Part shown: positions 15,863 to 22,986 of the stretch, piece by piece | Position numbering within the stretch: position 1 is the first letter of the stretch | Layout of the letters: each line of letters begins with the position of its first letter | Assembly: GCA_037139195.1 (NCBI GenBank) | Contig: JBAXGW010000065.1 | Location: 1 to 23,033, forward strand | Source: JBAXGW01 sp037139195 | GTDB lineage: Bacteria; Bacteroidota; Bacteroidia; Bacteroidales; JAHJDW01 | DNA length: 23,033 nucleotides | Direction of reading: 5' to 3' | The notes under the pieces: generated by a model | Told to the model about the DNA's origin: nothing | Seen by the model: only the letters and a program-made list of their open reading frames with translations | Databases searched by the model: none | Translations under genes and position numbers: made by a program

Positions 15863-17227
15863 ATGAAATTTAATAAAATTCTCTTCGCTTTCATGCTATT
15901 GATGTCGATAACTGCAATGGCACAAAATGCACCAAAAATTGTTGTAACCGAAGGATTAATTGGTTACTATCCCTTTAAAGGCAATGCTGCTGATATGAGC
16001 AACAATAAAAACAATGGAAACGATTACGGTCCTGCTTTAATCCCCGACCGATTTGGTGAAGATAAAAGTGCATTTAAGTTTGATGGTGTTGATGATTATA
16101 TAGATTTAGGGCATCTTCCACAATTAAAAGATCAAATGTCGATGTCGATATCGCTTTGGATAAAAATGGAAAAAAAACCTTCAACTCAACAACGTGGTAT
16201 TGTTGGAAAATGGCGTAGCGAAGCTGAACCACCAAATATATTTGAGTTTGATAATGGCGAAGGCGCTTATTTAAACAATGGCGGCTTTCGTATAGGATTG
16301 TTAGACATGAGTGTGGTGAAAATTGGCGGCAAAACTCCAATAAACACAGGAGAGTGGATTCACATTGCTTGTGTTTGGGACAGTAAGGACGGTTTTATAG
16401 CAATTTATAAAAATGGTAAGCTCGAAAACTCTAAAATCGACGAAAAAAGTATTGGAAAAGCGCTGAAGTATCATACTAATTATACTGCAAGAATGGGACA
16501 AGCCGAAGGTGGAAGCTGGAATGGAATACTTGATGACGTTCGTGTTTATAACAGAAAACTAACCGAAGAAGACATAATGACGATTTTTGGCAGCGAACGA
16601 GTAGTTGAAAAAGTGAATTTGAATGGTGTTATAACTAATATTAAAACCAATCAGCCAATTGTTGCCGAGTTAGAAATAAAGGCAGAGAACAACGAAGTGC
16701 CTCCTGTAAGTATTAAAACCAAAGCCGATGGTAAATATACATTAGACTTGCCTTTATATTACAAATATAAAGTTGAAATAAAAGGCGAAAAATTCATTCC
16801 TACTTATGGTAGTTTTGATCCTACTGCAATGAAAAAAAATACAGCATCAAGTAAGAACTTTGCTTTAAAACAAATGTTTATTGGCGAAGCTGTTAGAATA
16901 AACAATATCTTTTTTGAAACAGGCAAAGCAACCCTAAAGCCAATTTCGTTTCCTGAATTAGATAAATTGATGGAGATTTTTGCCGACTATAAAGAGTTAG
17001 GTGTTTTAATATCTGGTCATACCGATAATGTAGGCAATGAAGAAGCCAATACAAAATTGTCTTTAGAAAGAGCCGAATCGGTGAAACTTTATCTAAAATC
17101 AAAAGGAGTAACTAACGAAATAGTAACCGTAGGCTATGGTTCAACAAAACCAGTGGCAGCAAATGATACCGAAGCAGGCAAAGAACAAAATCGCAGAGTG
17201 GAATTTACTATTTTAGAGAAAAAGTAG
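15863..17227 (+). CDS. LamG / OmpA-family outer envelope protein
   Basis: From the ATG at 15863 the product has 454 residues. Domains in order: signal peptide (about 1-21, ending 'AMAQ'); a LamG/concanavalin-like jelly roll (about 25-225, with 'DYIDLGHLPQLKDQMSMSI', 'GEWIHIACVWD' and 'LDDVRVYNRKLTEEDI'); a carboxypeptidase-regulatory-like beta domain (about 240-320); and a C-terminal OmpA peptidoglycan-binding domain (about 335-454, with 'ISGHTDNVGNEEANTKLS' and 'GYGSTKPVAANDTEAGKEQNRRVEF'). It probably sits in the outer membrane or periplasm, tied to peptidoglycan, with the LamG domain binding sugar or protein. The frame is open from 15824, but the signal peptide fixes the start at 15863. 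Confidence 0.9.
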   Translation: MKFNKILFAFMLLMSITAMAQNAPKIVVTEGLIGYYPFKGNAADMSNNKNNGNDYGPALIPDRFGEDKSAFKFDGVDDYIDLGHLPQLKDQMSMSISLWIKMEKKPSTQQRGIVGKWRSEAEPPNIFEFDNGEGAYLNNGGFRIGLLDMSVVKIGGKTPINTGEWIHIACVWDSKDGFIAIYKNGKLENSKIDEKSIGKALKYHTNYTARMGQAEGGSWNGILDDVRVYNRKLTEEDIMTIFGSERVVEKVNLNGVITNIKTNQPIVAELEIKAENNEVPPVSIKTKADGKYTLDLPLYYKYKVEIKGEKFIPTYGSFDPTAMKKNTASSKNFALKQMFIGEAVRINNIFFETGKATLKPISFPELDKLMEIFADYKELGVLISGHTDNVGNEEANTKLSLERAESVKLYLKSKGVTNEIVTVGYGSTKPVAANDTEAGKEQNRRVEFTILEKK

Positions 17228-17427
17228 CATAGTAAATTTGCAGTCTTAATGTTTTGGTTTTTAGATTTCAATTCTATGGAATGTAATAGAGCAAAAGCAC
17301 ATAGGTCTCAATTAAGAAAAGAATTATTATAATATGGTCAAAAAAAGTCTAATACTAAATTTCGGTTTTGAATTAACAAACCTCAAACTGAAAAATTTAA
17401 CAACAAACATAATAATTAGATTAAAAT

Positions 17428-17637
17428 ATGAATAACAACAGAAAAAAGATAGGAGAGATCAATTATCAAGGACAAAATTTTAAAGTGTTTTGGGAAATAG
17501 ACACGAAGCTTGTATGGGTTTTTGATTACACAGGTTATTGGTCCAATTTCTGTAATGCAAGTGCAGACAATGAAGATTCTGTTTTAGATTGTGCAACCGA
17601 AATGCTCAGAAAATCAGGACAACAAATAAATAGCTAA
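17428..17637 (+). CDS. Small hypothetical protein (69 aa)
   Basis: A 69-residue soluble protein of unknown function with a compact Trp/Tyr-rich body: 'INYQGQNFKVFWEIDTKLVW', then 'YTGYWSN' and a short helix. It looks like a small beta-sheet domain. It has ordinary amino acid composition and a start preceded by A-rich sequence, so it is probably real. No partner can be assigned. The preceding 200 bases hold no other gene. Confidence 0.55.
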   Translation: MNNNRKKIGEINYQGQNFKVFWEIDTKLVWVFDYTGYWSNFCNASADNEDSVLDCATEMLRKSGQQINS

Positions 17638-17826
17638 GCTTAACCTCAGTCATAGAATTTGTCTTATTTTGGAAAGAACCTCGTAAATTTATAATGTTTG
17701 CAAATCGCAAAGCAAGAAGCTATGTAATTTACCTAGCGAAACAAAGCTCAGAAGTTATTTAAATCACATAACCAATTACAATTTCGCATATAAAAGTTAT
17801 TAAAGAGTTTAAAAAGCTACAATTAA

Positions 17827-18045
17827 ATGAATAAAAAAACAAAAGAATACATTACCATAGCGATTGGGCTGTTGGTATTGTGGGGTTTATTTGGACTAGT
17901 TTCAGGTATCGGTTTTTTTGGAGGCATATGCAAACAGTTTGATGATATAACCTCACTTGCTTACTTTATAATAAAGATTGCAATCATTATTGGTATTATT
18001 TGGCTAATCATCAGTGTTTTTAGCAAAGATAAAAACAACAAATAA
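17827..18045 (+). CDS. Small two-helix membrane protein (72 aa)
   Basis: The 72-residue product has two hydrophobic segments (about 9-31 and 43-65), separated by a short loop with one Cys and Asp residues. It has charged ends (MNKKTKEY and SKDKNNK). It is likely an inner-membrane protein with both ends in the cytoplasm. Family and role are not recognised. Confidence 0.6.
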   Translation: MNKKTKEYITIAIGLLVLWGLFGLVSGIGFFGGICKQFDDITSLAYFIIKIAIIIGIIWLIISVFSKDKNNK

Positions 18046-18132
18046 GCATCAAAAAGAGCTAAGTATCCAACTTGCTCAACAAAAAGACACTCCAGTTATA
18101 GAAGTTCAACTCTGAGATGTTAAATTTCTTCC

Positions 18133-18399
18133 ACCGAACTTTACAGTTGCACTGATGTTCAATAACAACGGGAGTTAATTAACTTAGCGAAGCGATTTCA
18201 CGCGATGCACTGAGCGGAAGCCGAAGTGAGCACCTTTAAAAGCAATAGGATGTGGCGAGTAACTAAGCGAAGCGACCTCACGAGCACCTTTAAAAGCAAT
18301 ATAATGAAGCGAGTAATAAGTTTTATACTTTGTAAAATATGTTGAACCGTTCAACATATCAAGAAAACGCGTTGAAATTATTTGATTTTTTCAACATAT
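18133..18399. repeat. Long direct repeat, copy A
   Basis: This 267-bp sequence is almost identical to 21401-21720 in the same orientation. It contains an 80-bp leading unit (18180-18259) and one 54-bp related unit (18260-18313), each built around 'AGCGAAGCGA...TCACG' and 'CACCTTTAAAAGCAAT'. A 23-bp palindrome and a second inverted pair close it. No coding frame is seen. The rest of the 515-base gap (18046-18560) holds only the operator and promoter of the toxin gene. Confidence 0.95.
18337..18359. promoter_or_regulatory. 23-bp palindrome in repeat copy A
   Basis: ATATGTTGAAC-C-GTTCAACATAT is a perfect palindrome with one central base. A looser pair, GTTGAAA (18371-18377) and TTTCAAC (18389-18395), follows. 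The shared GTTGAA half-sites look like operators for a dimeric helix-turn-helix regulator. The same arrangement recurs in copy B. Confidence 0.6.
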
Positions 18400-18466
18400 A
18401 AAAACTTGCAATATTAGAGGAAGAAAATATTTTTGATATTAGATAAAAAAATAATTCAATAATAAA

Positions 18467-18498
18467 TAACCAAAATGGTTACTTTTTTATTATCTTTG
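18467..18498 (+). promoter_or_regulatory. Operator and promoter of the higBA-like operon
   Basis: The palindrome TAACCA-AAA-TGGTTA (18467-18481) covers the expected -33 region, and the -7 box TATCTTTG is at 18491-18498, an exact TAnnTTTG match. Autorepression by the HigA-type antitoxin binding such a palindrome is the usual mode of this family. Confidence 0.6.
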
Positions 18499-18560
18499 TA
18501 TTATGAAATTAATAATAATAAATATAAAATCGACTATGAACATAAATTATGAATTAGCAA

Positions 18561-18863
18561 ATGAATATTTATAATAGAAGCACAATAACAAATTTTAGTC
18601 AGAAACACCTAGATTGTAAAATAACATTAGATAAATGGTATCATGATGTAAAATCTAAAAGATGGGCTAAACCTTCTGATGTAGTAAGAGATTTTAACAC
18701 GGCAAGAACAATAAAAGATAGTAGAGTAATCTTTAAAATAAATAATAATGAGTATAGGTTAATAGCACAAATTAACTATGACAAAGGGATGCTATTAATA
18801 AAGTTTATAGGAACACATGCAGAGTATGATAAAGTTGATGCAGAGACTATAAGTTTATATTAA
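18561..18863 (+). CDS. higB: HigB-family toxin (RelE-like mRNA interferase)
   Basis: The 100-residue product matches the HigB toxin family: 'WAKPSDVVRDFNTARTI' (about 35-51), then 'VIFKINNNEYRLIAQINYDKGMLLIKFIGTHAEYDKV' style strands (about 56-93). Such toxins cleave mRNA on the ribosome. The conserved 'N-x-YRL' and 'THAEYD' elements are present, so it appears complete. The gene order is toxin first, antitoxin 33 bases downstream, typical of higBA. It has its own palindromic operator and promoter and sits between two long direct repeats. Confidence 0.9.
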   Translation: MNIYNRSTITNFSQKHLDCKITLDKWYHDVKSKRWAKPSDVVRDFNTARTIKDSRVIFKINNNEYRLIAQINYDKGMLLIKFIGTHAEYDKVDAETISLY

Positions 18864-18896
18864 AAGAAGACGAAAATAAGTTTTAAATATAAGAAA

Positions 18897-19256
18897 ATGA
18901 CTAAGTTTAAAAAAATAGAAACCAAAGCAGAGTATAGCGAAGCCTTAAAACGTTTTGAAGTAATTTTCATGGCTGAAAAAGGAACTCCAGAAAGTGATGA
19001 ATCAGATGTATTGGCATTGCTAATTGAAGATTATGAAAACCGACACTTTGTAATCGACACTCCAGACCCTATTGAGGCAATTAAATATAGGATGGAGCAA
19101 CAAGGATTAACAAATAAAGACCTAGCTGAAATCTTAGGTTATAAAAGTAGAGTTACAGATATATTGAAGAAATACCGCAAACTAAGTATTAATATGATAC
19201 GCAGACTGCATTTTCAACTAAATATACCTTTAGAAACGCTTTTAAAAGAGTATTAA
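18897..19256 (+). CDS. higA: HigA-family antitoxin with XRE-type HTH
   Basis: The 119-residue antitoxin has a N-terminal half (about 1-60) that is helical and acidic, likely the toxin-binding part. The C-terminal half (about 62-119) is a helix-turn-helix of XRE type: 'IKYRMEQQGLTNKDLAEILG' followed by 'SRVTDILKKYRKLSINMIRRLH'. It should neutralise the toxin and repress the operon by binding the palindrome at 18467-18481. It lies on the same transcript as the toxin and a small third gene. Confidence 0.9.
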   Translation: MTKFKKIETKAEYSEALKRFEVIFMAEKGTPESDESDVLALLIEDYENRHFVIDTPDPIEAIKYRMEQQGLTNKDLAEILGYKSRVTDILKKYRKLSINMIRRLHFQLNIPLETLLKEY

Positions 19257-19274
19257 TATTTTAGAAAATTATAA

Positions 19275-19550
19275 GTGAAACTATTTGAAGAACCTATAGA
19301 TATTGATTTATACGTTGATTCAAGACCGCTTACAAAGGAAGAAGAATCGGAGTTAAGCGTGCATATAAAACTTCAAAAACAGAAATATACTTTGCGGAAT
19401 TTAAAAAGCAGAAAAACTCCTGATGTTATTATTGATAATTCATTAGCTAAATATAAAGAGCTACCAATTTTTCAGGAGAAATTAAATCAGGCTAACGAAA
19501 TATTAATGAATACACCACCTCCTGAGTTTAAAAATCAGACTAAAAAATAA
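19275..19550 (+). CDS. Third gene of the higBA operon, unknown function (91 aa)
   Basis: The gene starts with GTG 18 bases after the antitoxin stop and ends just before a terminator, so it belongs to the same transcript. The soluble 91-residue product is highly charged and probably helical, starting 'KLFEEPIDIDLYVDSRPLTK' and ending in a Pro-rich, Lys-rich tail. I do not recognise the family. It could be an accessory to the toxin-antitoxin pair or a passenger. Confidence 0.6.
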   Translation: MKLFEEPIDIDLYVDSRPLTKEEESELSVHIKLQKQKYTLRNLKSRKTPDVIIDNSLAKYKELPIFQEKLNQANEILMNTPPPEFKNQTKK

Positions 19551-19580
19551 AATAATACTGTTATTTTGTATAATATTTAT

Positions 19581-19612
19581 CTCGAATTTTGTGCAAATTT
19601 GAGATTTTTTTT
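19581..19612 (+). terminator. Terminator of the higBA operon
   Basis: CTCGAATTT (19581-19589) pairs with AAATTTGAG (19595-19603) with one mismatch, followed by a run of eight T. It overlaps the promoter of the next gene. Confidence 0.8.
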
Positions 19613-19619
19613 ACTTTTG
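19588..19619 (+). promoter_or_regulatory. Promoter of the Rhs tail fragment
   Basis: TTTG (19588-19591) and TACTTTTG (19612-19619) are spaced by 20 bases, close to the ideal Bacteroidota -33/-7 pair. It ends 23 bases before the ATG at 19643. Confidence 0.6.
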
Positions 19620-19642
19620 GCGCAGCACTGGACGGATAATAA

Positions 19643-19984
19643 ATGTTTAAAAACAGCGTTATTAGTAGTGAAATTAGTTCTTTGACAGATTGCGTTGTAT
19701 CATATCGCTACGGATTCAACGGCAAGGAAAAGGAAGGCGAGATTTCTGAAGGAGATTTGGATTTTGGAGCTAAAATTTATGATAGTAAGATTGCGAGATG
19801 GTTGAGTGTTGACAGTAAAGCATCAAAATTTCCGTTTGAATCTCCGTATGTTTATGTTTCTAATTCTCCAACAATTTGTATTGACCCCGATGGAGATGAA
19901 AAAATAGTAGTTTCGGGGGGGAAGATATATATAAAGGTCATAAAGATGCAAATAAGTTTATCAAAGCAGCTAAGACTGAATTAA
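19643..19984 (+). pseudogene. Rhs repeat-associated core tail, detached and frameshifted
   Basis: Only the end of an Rhs protein remains: the conserved core 'YRYGFNGKEKEGEI...LDFGAKIYDSKIARWLSVD' and 'SPYVYVSNSPTICIDPDG' (residues about 22-84), which normally marks the junction between the Rhs shell and a variable C-terminal toxin. The thousands of bases of Rhs repeats that should precede it are absent, and two stop codons lie directly before the ATG. At a run of seven G (19915-19921) the frame is lost. Read one base back, it continues 'EDIYKGHKDANKFI...' to a TAA at 20071, which is in frame with the next fragment. The part after residue 93 in the annotated frame is therefore out-of-frame translation. 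Confidence 0.85.
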
Positions 19985-20076
19985 AGAACTATAAAAAACA
20001 TTTAAGTCGAGATGATGAAAAGGTAACATGGATAATTTTTGATGTCAACGGATATACAGATGCAGAGAAATAATCT

Positions 20077-20653
20077 ATGATTTCATTTGCAAAGAAAGAA
20101 GGTGTTGAAGAACCAATTTTTATTAAAACATCCGAAGAGTTAATTAAATATATTCAAACTAAAAACACAACAAGTCCTAGTACGCAAACTTCACAGGCTA
20201 GAAAAGATGATTTGGTAACAAGTATGGCGATTTTTTCACATGGATTAGTTGGTGGAATCACTCTTGGATTAAGAGATGGCAGCGAGATTGCAGATGGAAC
20301 ATTCAAAGATGACCCTGGTGTTTTTTCAACAAAAGAGGTTCAAAAGTTATCAGCATCTTCATTTGATTGTAAATTTTCTGAAATAGATATTTACTCATGT
20401 AATTCTGCAACTCCTTGGGCTACAAAGGGTCAAAGTTTCTCTTCCAATGAAGCTTTGACAAAATATGGAAATGAGAATGAAAGTTTGGTTTCATTTATGG
20501 CTAAAATAACAGGTGCAACAGTTTCTGGATATTTTGGCAAAACTGACTATTCAAATGTCAACTCAGGTGTTTTTGCCTTCTGCTGGAAATATATATGTAA
20601 ATCATGCATCAGTTAATAATAAAGAGACAAAATCAGTTAAAATTACAAAATAA
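20077..20653 (+). pseudogene. Rhs-associated C-terminal effector domain, caspase-like pattern, broken
   Basis: This frame is in line with the frame-corrected Rhs tail and separated from it by one TAA (20071-20073). It carries a hydrophobic strand ending in His-Gly, 'SMAIFSHGLVGG' (H55), and 53 residues later a strand ending in Cys, 'EIDIYSCNSA' (C108). A final 'ITGATVSGYFG' strand follows. This is the order seen in clan CD cysteine peptidases and in DUF4347-like domains. Near the end (five T at 20570-20574) a second slip is needed to continue 'LPSAGNIYVNHASVNN...' to TAA 20651-20653. The frame as written stops at 20616. That corrected stop overlaps the next ATG (TAATG). Confidence 0.65.
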
Positions 20654-21030
20654 TGAAAAAAATTAGCATCTATTTGAATTTTCTTTTTCTTCTTATTATA
20701 GTGTTGTCTTTTTCCAAATTTGATGATAGTAAGAGTGAATATGAAACATTTATATTGAAATCAGGCGATAAAATTTCAATTTTTAGTGACACATTAAATG
20801 GCGTATATTCGATTAAAATTGAAAACAGAAAAAGTGTAGTAAATTATAATTTTTACAATACGGGAATGCCGTGGTCATATACCTATACTAATTCTAATTC
20901 AGAAGGAGTTAGACAATTATCTACTTTTTGGTTTGAAGATGGCATTAAATCTGCTGACGTGTTAAAAGAAAATGGAGTACAAAAGAAAAGAATAGACTGG
21001 GATGAAAACGGCAAATTAATTAAAAAATAA
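20653..21030 (+). CDS. Small secreted/anchored protein, candidate immunity partner
   Basis: The 125-residue product has an N-terminal hydrophobic segment (about 4-21) that can serve as signal peptide or membrane anchor. No lipobox Cys is present. The remainder is beta-rich, ending in 'FWFEDGIKSADVLKENG' and 'IDWDENGKLIKK', reminiscent of the short 'Y-x-x-G-K/L' repeats of MORN/YwqK-type antitoxins. Its ATG shares a base with the corrected stop of the Rhs effector frame (TAATG), so the two were probably translationally coupled. That position is where immunity genes of polymorphic toxins lie. The immunity role is inferred from position only. Confidence 0.6.
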   Translation: MKKISIYLNFLFLLIIVLSFSKFDDSKSEYETFILKSGDKISIFSDTLNGVYSIKIENRKSVVNYNFYNTGMPWSYTYTNSNSEGVRQLSTFWFEDGIKSADVLKENGVQKKRIDWDENGKLIKK

Positions 21031-21137
21031 TATCAACAGCACATCCAACGATAATCACCCAACACCTTAAACCATCGGCATTAAATAATATCAATGGATT
21101 AAGCAGATAGCAAAAAGAACCATACGTCAGACCATAC

Positions 21138-21164
21138 GGCAATAACTTAAACAAAATTATTGCC
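21138..21164 (+). terminator. Possible terminator after the Rhs module
   Basis: GGCAATAA (21138-21145) and TTATTGCC (21157-21164) form an 8-bp perfect stem with an 11-base loop, followed by TTT. It lies about 110 bases after the last gene of the module. Confidence 0.45.
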
Positions 21165-21277
21165 TTTGGAACTTATGGATTAACGCTTGTTTCTTAATCA
21201 GTTGAAAGTTTATAAAGTTGAAAGTTAAAAGTGTCATACGGTGGATAAATACTGCGTAGCATCTTTTCACTATTTGT

Positions 21278-21300
21278 CACCCTGAGCGTAGTCGAAGGGC
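21278..21300. repeat. Dispersed intergenic repeat (CCTGAGCGTAGTCGAAGG type)
   Basis: CCCTGAGCGTAGTCGAAGGG is a hairpin-forming motif I know as common in Bacteroidota intergenic DNA. Related CTGAGCG...CGAAG hairpins occur in the two long repeats (18208-18228, 21476-21496) and, inverted, in the intron remnant (about 4651-4670). No gene was found between 21031 and 21400. Confidence 0.65.
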
Positions 21301-21400
21301 ACGCTTCACTACTCACTATTTTGTTTCTTATTAATCATTTTAAAGCTTATTACAATAGATGATGTTTGAATAAGGTGTTTTGTTTAAGCGTTATTTTTTT

Positions 21401-21720
21401 ACCGAACGTTACAGTTGCACTGATGTTCAACAACAACGGGAGTTAATTAACTTAGCGAAGCGATTTCACGCGATGCACTGAGCGGAAGCCGAAGTGAGCA
21501 CCTTTAAAAGCAATAGGATGTGGCGAGTAACTAAGCGAAGCGACCTCACGAACACAGATAAAAACAATTAGATAGTGTGAGTAACTAGCGAAGCGACCTC
21601 ACGAGCACCTTTAAAAGCAATATGATGAAGCGAGTAATAAGTTTTATACTTTGTAAAATATGTTGAACCGTTCAACATATCAAGAAAACGTGTTGAAATT
21701 ATTTGATTTTTTCAACACAT
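21401..21720. repeat. Long direct repeat, copy B
   Basis: This 320-bp sequence is near-identical to copy A (18133-18399) in the same orientation. It carries the 80-bp leading unit (21448-21527), then two 54-bp-type units (21528-21581 and 21582-21634) where copy A has one. The first of these differs in its second half, so it is not a recent copy of its neighbour. The shared 3' part ends in the same palindrome. Confidence 0.95.
21658..21680. promoter_or_regulatory. 23-bp palindrome in repeat copy B
   Basis: It is identical to the palindrome at 18337-18359. The looser GTTGAAA/TTTCAAC pair that follows is also kept, while bases around it have changed, which suggests the half-sites are under selection. 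Confidence 0.6.
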
Positions 21721-21728
21721 TAAAAGCT

Positions 21729-21790
21729 AATGAAGCAATTAGGCAAAATATATTAACTAAGATAACTGAATTATGCCGAATTGCTTCATT
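21729..21790. promoter_or_regulatory. Inverted repeat upstream of the ATPase promoter
   Basis: Two 17-base arms, 21729-21745 and 21774-21790 (AATGAAGCAATT[A/C]GGCA), match with one mismatch around a 28-base loop. The second arm reaches the expected -33 region, so an operator or a cruciform that controls initiation is plausible. Confidence 0.6.
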
Positions 21791-21806
21791 TGAAATAAAT
21801 AATTAT

Positions 21807-21814
21807 TATCTTTG
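21807..21814 (+). promoter_or_regulatory. -7 box (TATCTTTG) for the ATPase gene
   Basis: It is an exact TAnnTTTG match, in the same ATTATCTTTGTAT context as the toxin promoter at 18491, and 22 bases before the ATG at 21836. Confidence 0.55.
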
Positions 21815-21835
21815 TATATCTATAAACTGATTAAT

Positions 21836-22981
21836 ATGTCAAAATATATTGAAAGAGCTATAAAAGAAGCATTCCTTAAGAAAATGATTCCTAACAAAGT
21901 AATCGTACTTTTAGGTGCTCGTAGAGTTGGTAAAACATCTTTTGTAAAGCATTTTGTAGAATCTAATATAAAAGAACCCTTTGTTGAATTGGACGGAGAA
22001 GATATGTCAACAGTAGAGGTTCTTAAGCAAAGGACAGTTGAAAATTACAAACGATTAATCGGAAAAAGTAATATATTAATAATCGATGAAGCACAAAAAA
22101 TTCCTGACATTGGTCAAATACTTAAGTTGATGGTAGATAAAATTGAAGGAATAAAGATTATTGCAACAGGTTCTTCAATGTTTGACCTAACAAATCAGCT
22201 AGGAGAACCTTTAACAGGGAGAAAATTCACATTTAAACTTTATCCATTAGCACAAATGGAGTATTCACAAGAAGAAAATATAATTCAAACCAAATCAAAG
22301 CTTGAAGAGCGTTTAATCTTTGGTAACTATCCTGAAATAATAAACTACGAAAGCAATCAAGATAAAACAGGTTATTTAAATGAATTAGTAAATTCATATT
22401 TATTAAAGGATATTTTGGAATACGATGGAATTAAAAATTCATCTAAAATGATAAATTTATTACGCTTAATTGCTTTTCAGATAGGCAAGGAAGTCTCAAT
22501 TGAAGAGTTAGGGAAGCAACTTGGAATTAGTCGTAACACAGTAGAAAAGTACATGGATTTGCTTTCCAAAGTATTTGTTATATATAAGTTGTCGGGATTT
22601 AGCAGAAATCTAAGAAAAGAAATTACAAAAACGAGTAGATGGTATTTCTATGACAATGGAATTAGAAACGCACTTATTGCTAATTTTAATCCAATTTCGT
22701 TAAGGAATGATATAGGCGAATTATGGGAGAATTATTTAATTTCAGAAAGAATAAAATTCCAGCATTATACAGGAATGACTGTAAATAATTATTTCTGGAG
22801 GACATACGAACAGCAAGAGATAGATTGGGTTGAAGAAAGAGAAGGTAATTTGTTTGCTTATGAAATAAAATGGAATGAAAATAAGAAATCTAAAATTCCA
22901 AGTGCATGGAAAGACTCTTACCCTGAAAGTGAATACATTGTGATAAATCAAACAAATTATTTAGACTGGCTTCTGAAATAA
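21836..22981 (+). CDS. AAA-family ATPase with DUF4143 C-terminus
   Basis: The start at 21836 (MSKYIERAIKEAF) is chosen because the -7 box at 21807-21814 covers the earlier in-frame TTG at 21812. The 381-residue protein has an AAA_14-type P-loop domain: Walker A 'GARRVGKTS' (about 26-34), Walker B 'ILIIDEAQKI' (about 79-88) and sensor 'IIATGSS' (about 109-115). A winged-helix-like stretch follows (about 220-245, 'SIEELGKQLGISRNTVEKYM'). The C-terminal DUF4143 part contains a nuclease-like 'EIDWVEEREGNLFAYEIKW' (about 330-350). The biological role of this widespread family is unclear. The stop lies 5 bases before the right terminal repeat, so nothing of the protein is lost. Confidence 0.88.
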   Translation: MSKYIERAIKEAFLKKMIPNKVIVLLGARRVGKTSFVKHFVESNIKEPFVELDGEDMSTVEVLKQRTVENYKRLIGKSNILIIDEAQKIPDIGQILKLMVDKIEGIKIIATGSSMFDLTNQLGEPLTGRKFTFKLYPLAQMEYSQEENIIQTKSKLEERLIFGNYPEIINYESNQDKTGYLNELVNSYLLKDILEYDGIKNSSKMINLLRLIAFQIGKEVSIEELGKQLGISRNTVEKYMDLLSKVFVIYKLSGFSRNLRKEITKTSRWYFYDNGIRNALIANFNPISLRNDIGELWENYLISERIKFQHYTGMTVNNYFWRTYEQQEIDWVEEREGNLFAYEIKWNENKKSKIPSAWKDSYPESEYIVINQTNYLDWLLK

Positions 22982-22986
22982 ATAAA

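Noticed and set aside
18180..18313. Regular short repeats that might be a CRISPR array
   Set aside because: Only two or three 54-80 bp units without constant spacers or cas genes; they are tandem units of a larger repeat.
18503..18574. A 23-codon open frame whose end overlaps the higB start, as a possible leader peptide
   Set aside because: Its ATG lies at or before the expected transcript start after the -7 box at 18491-18498, and its A/T-rich codons look random.
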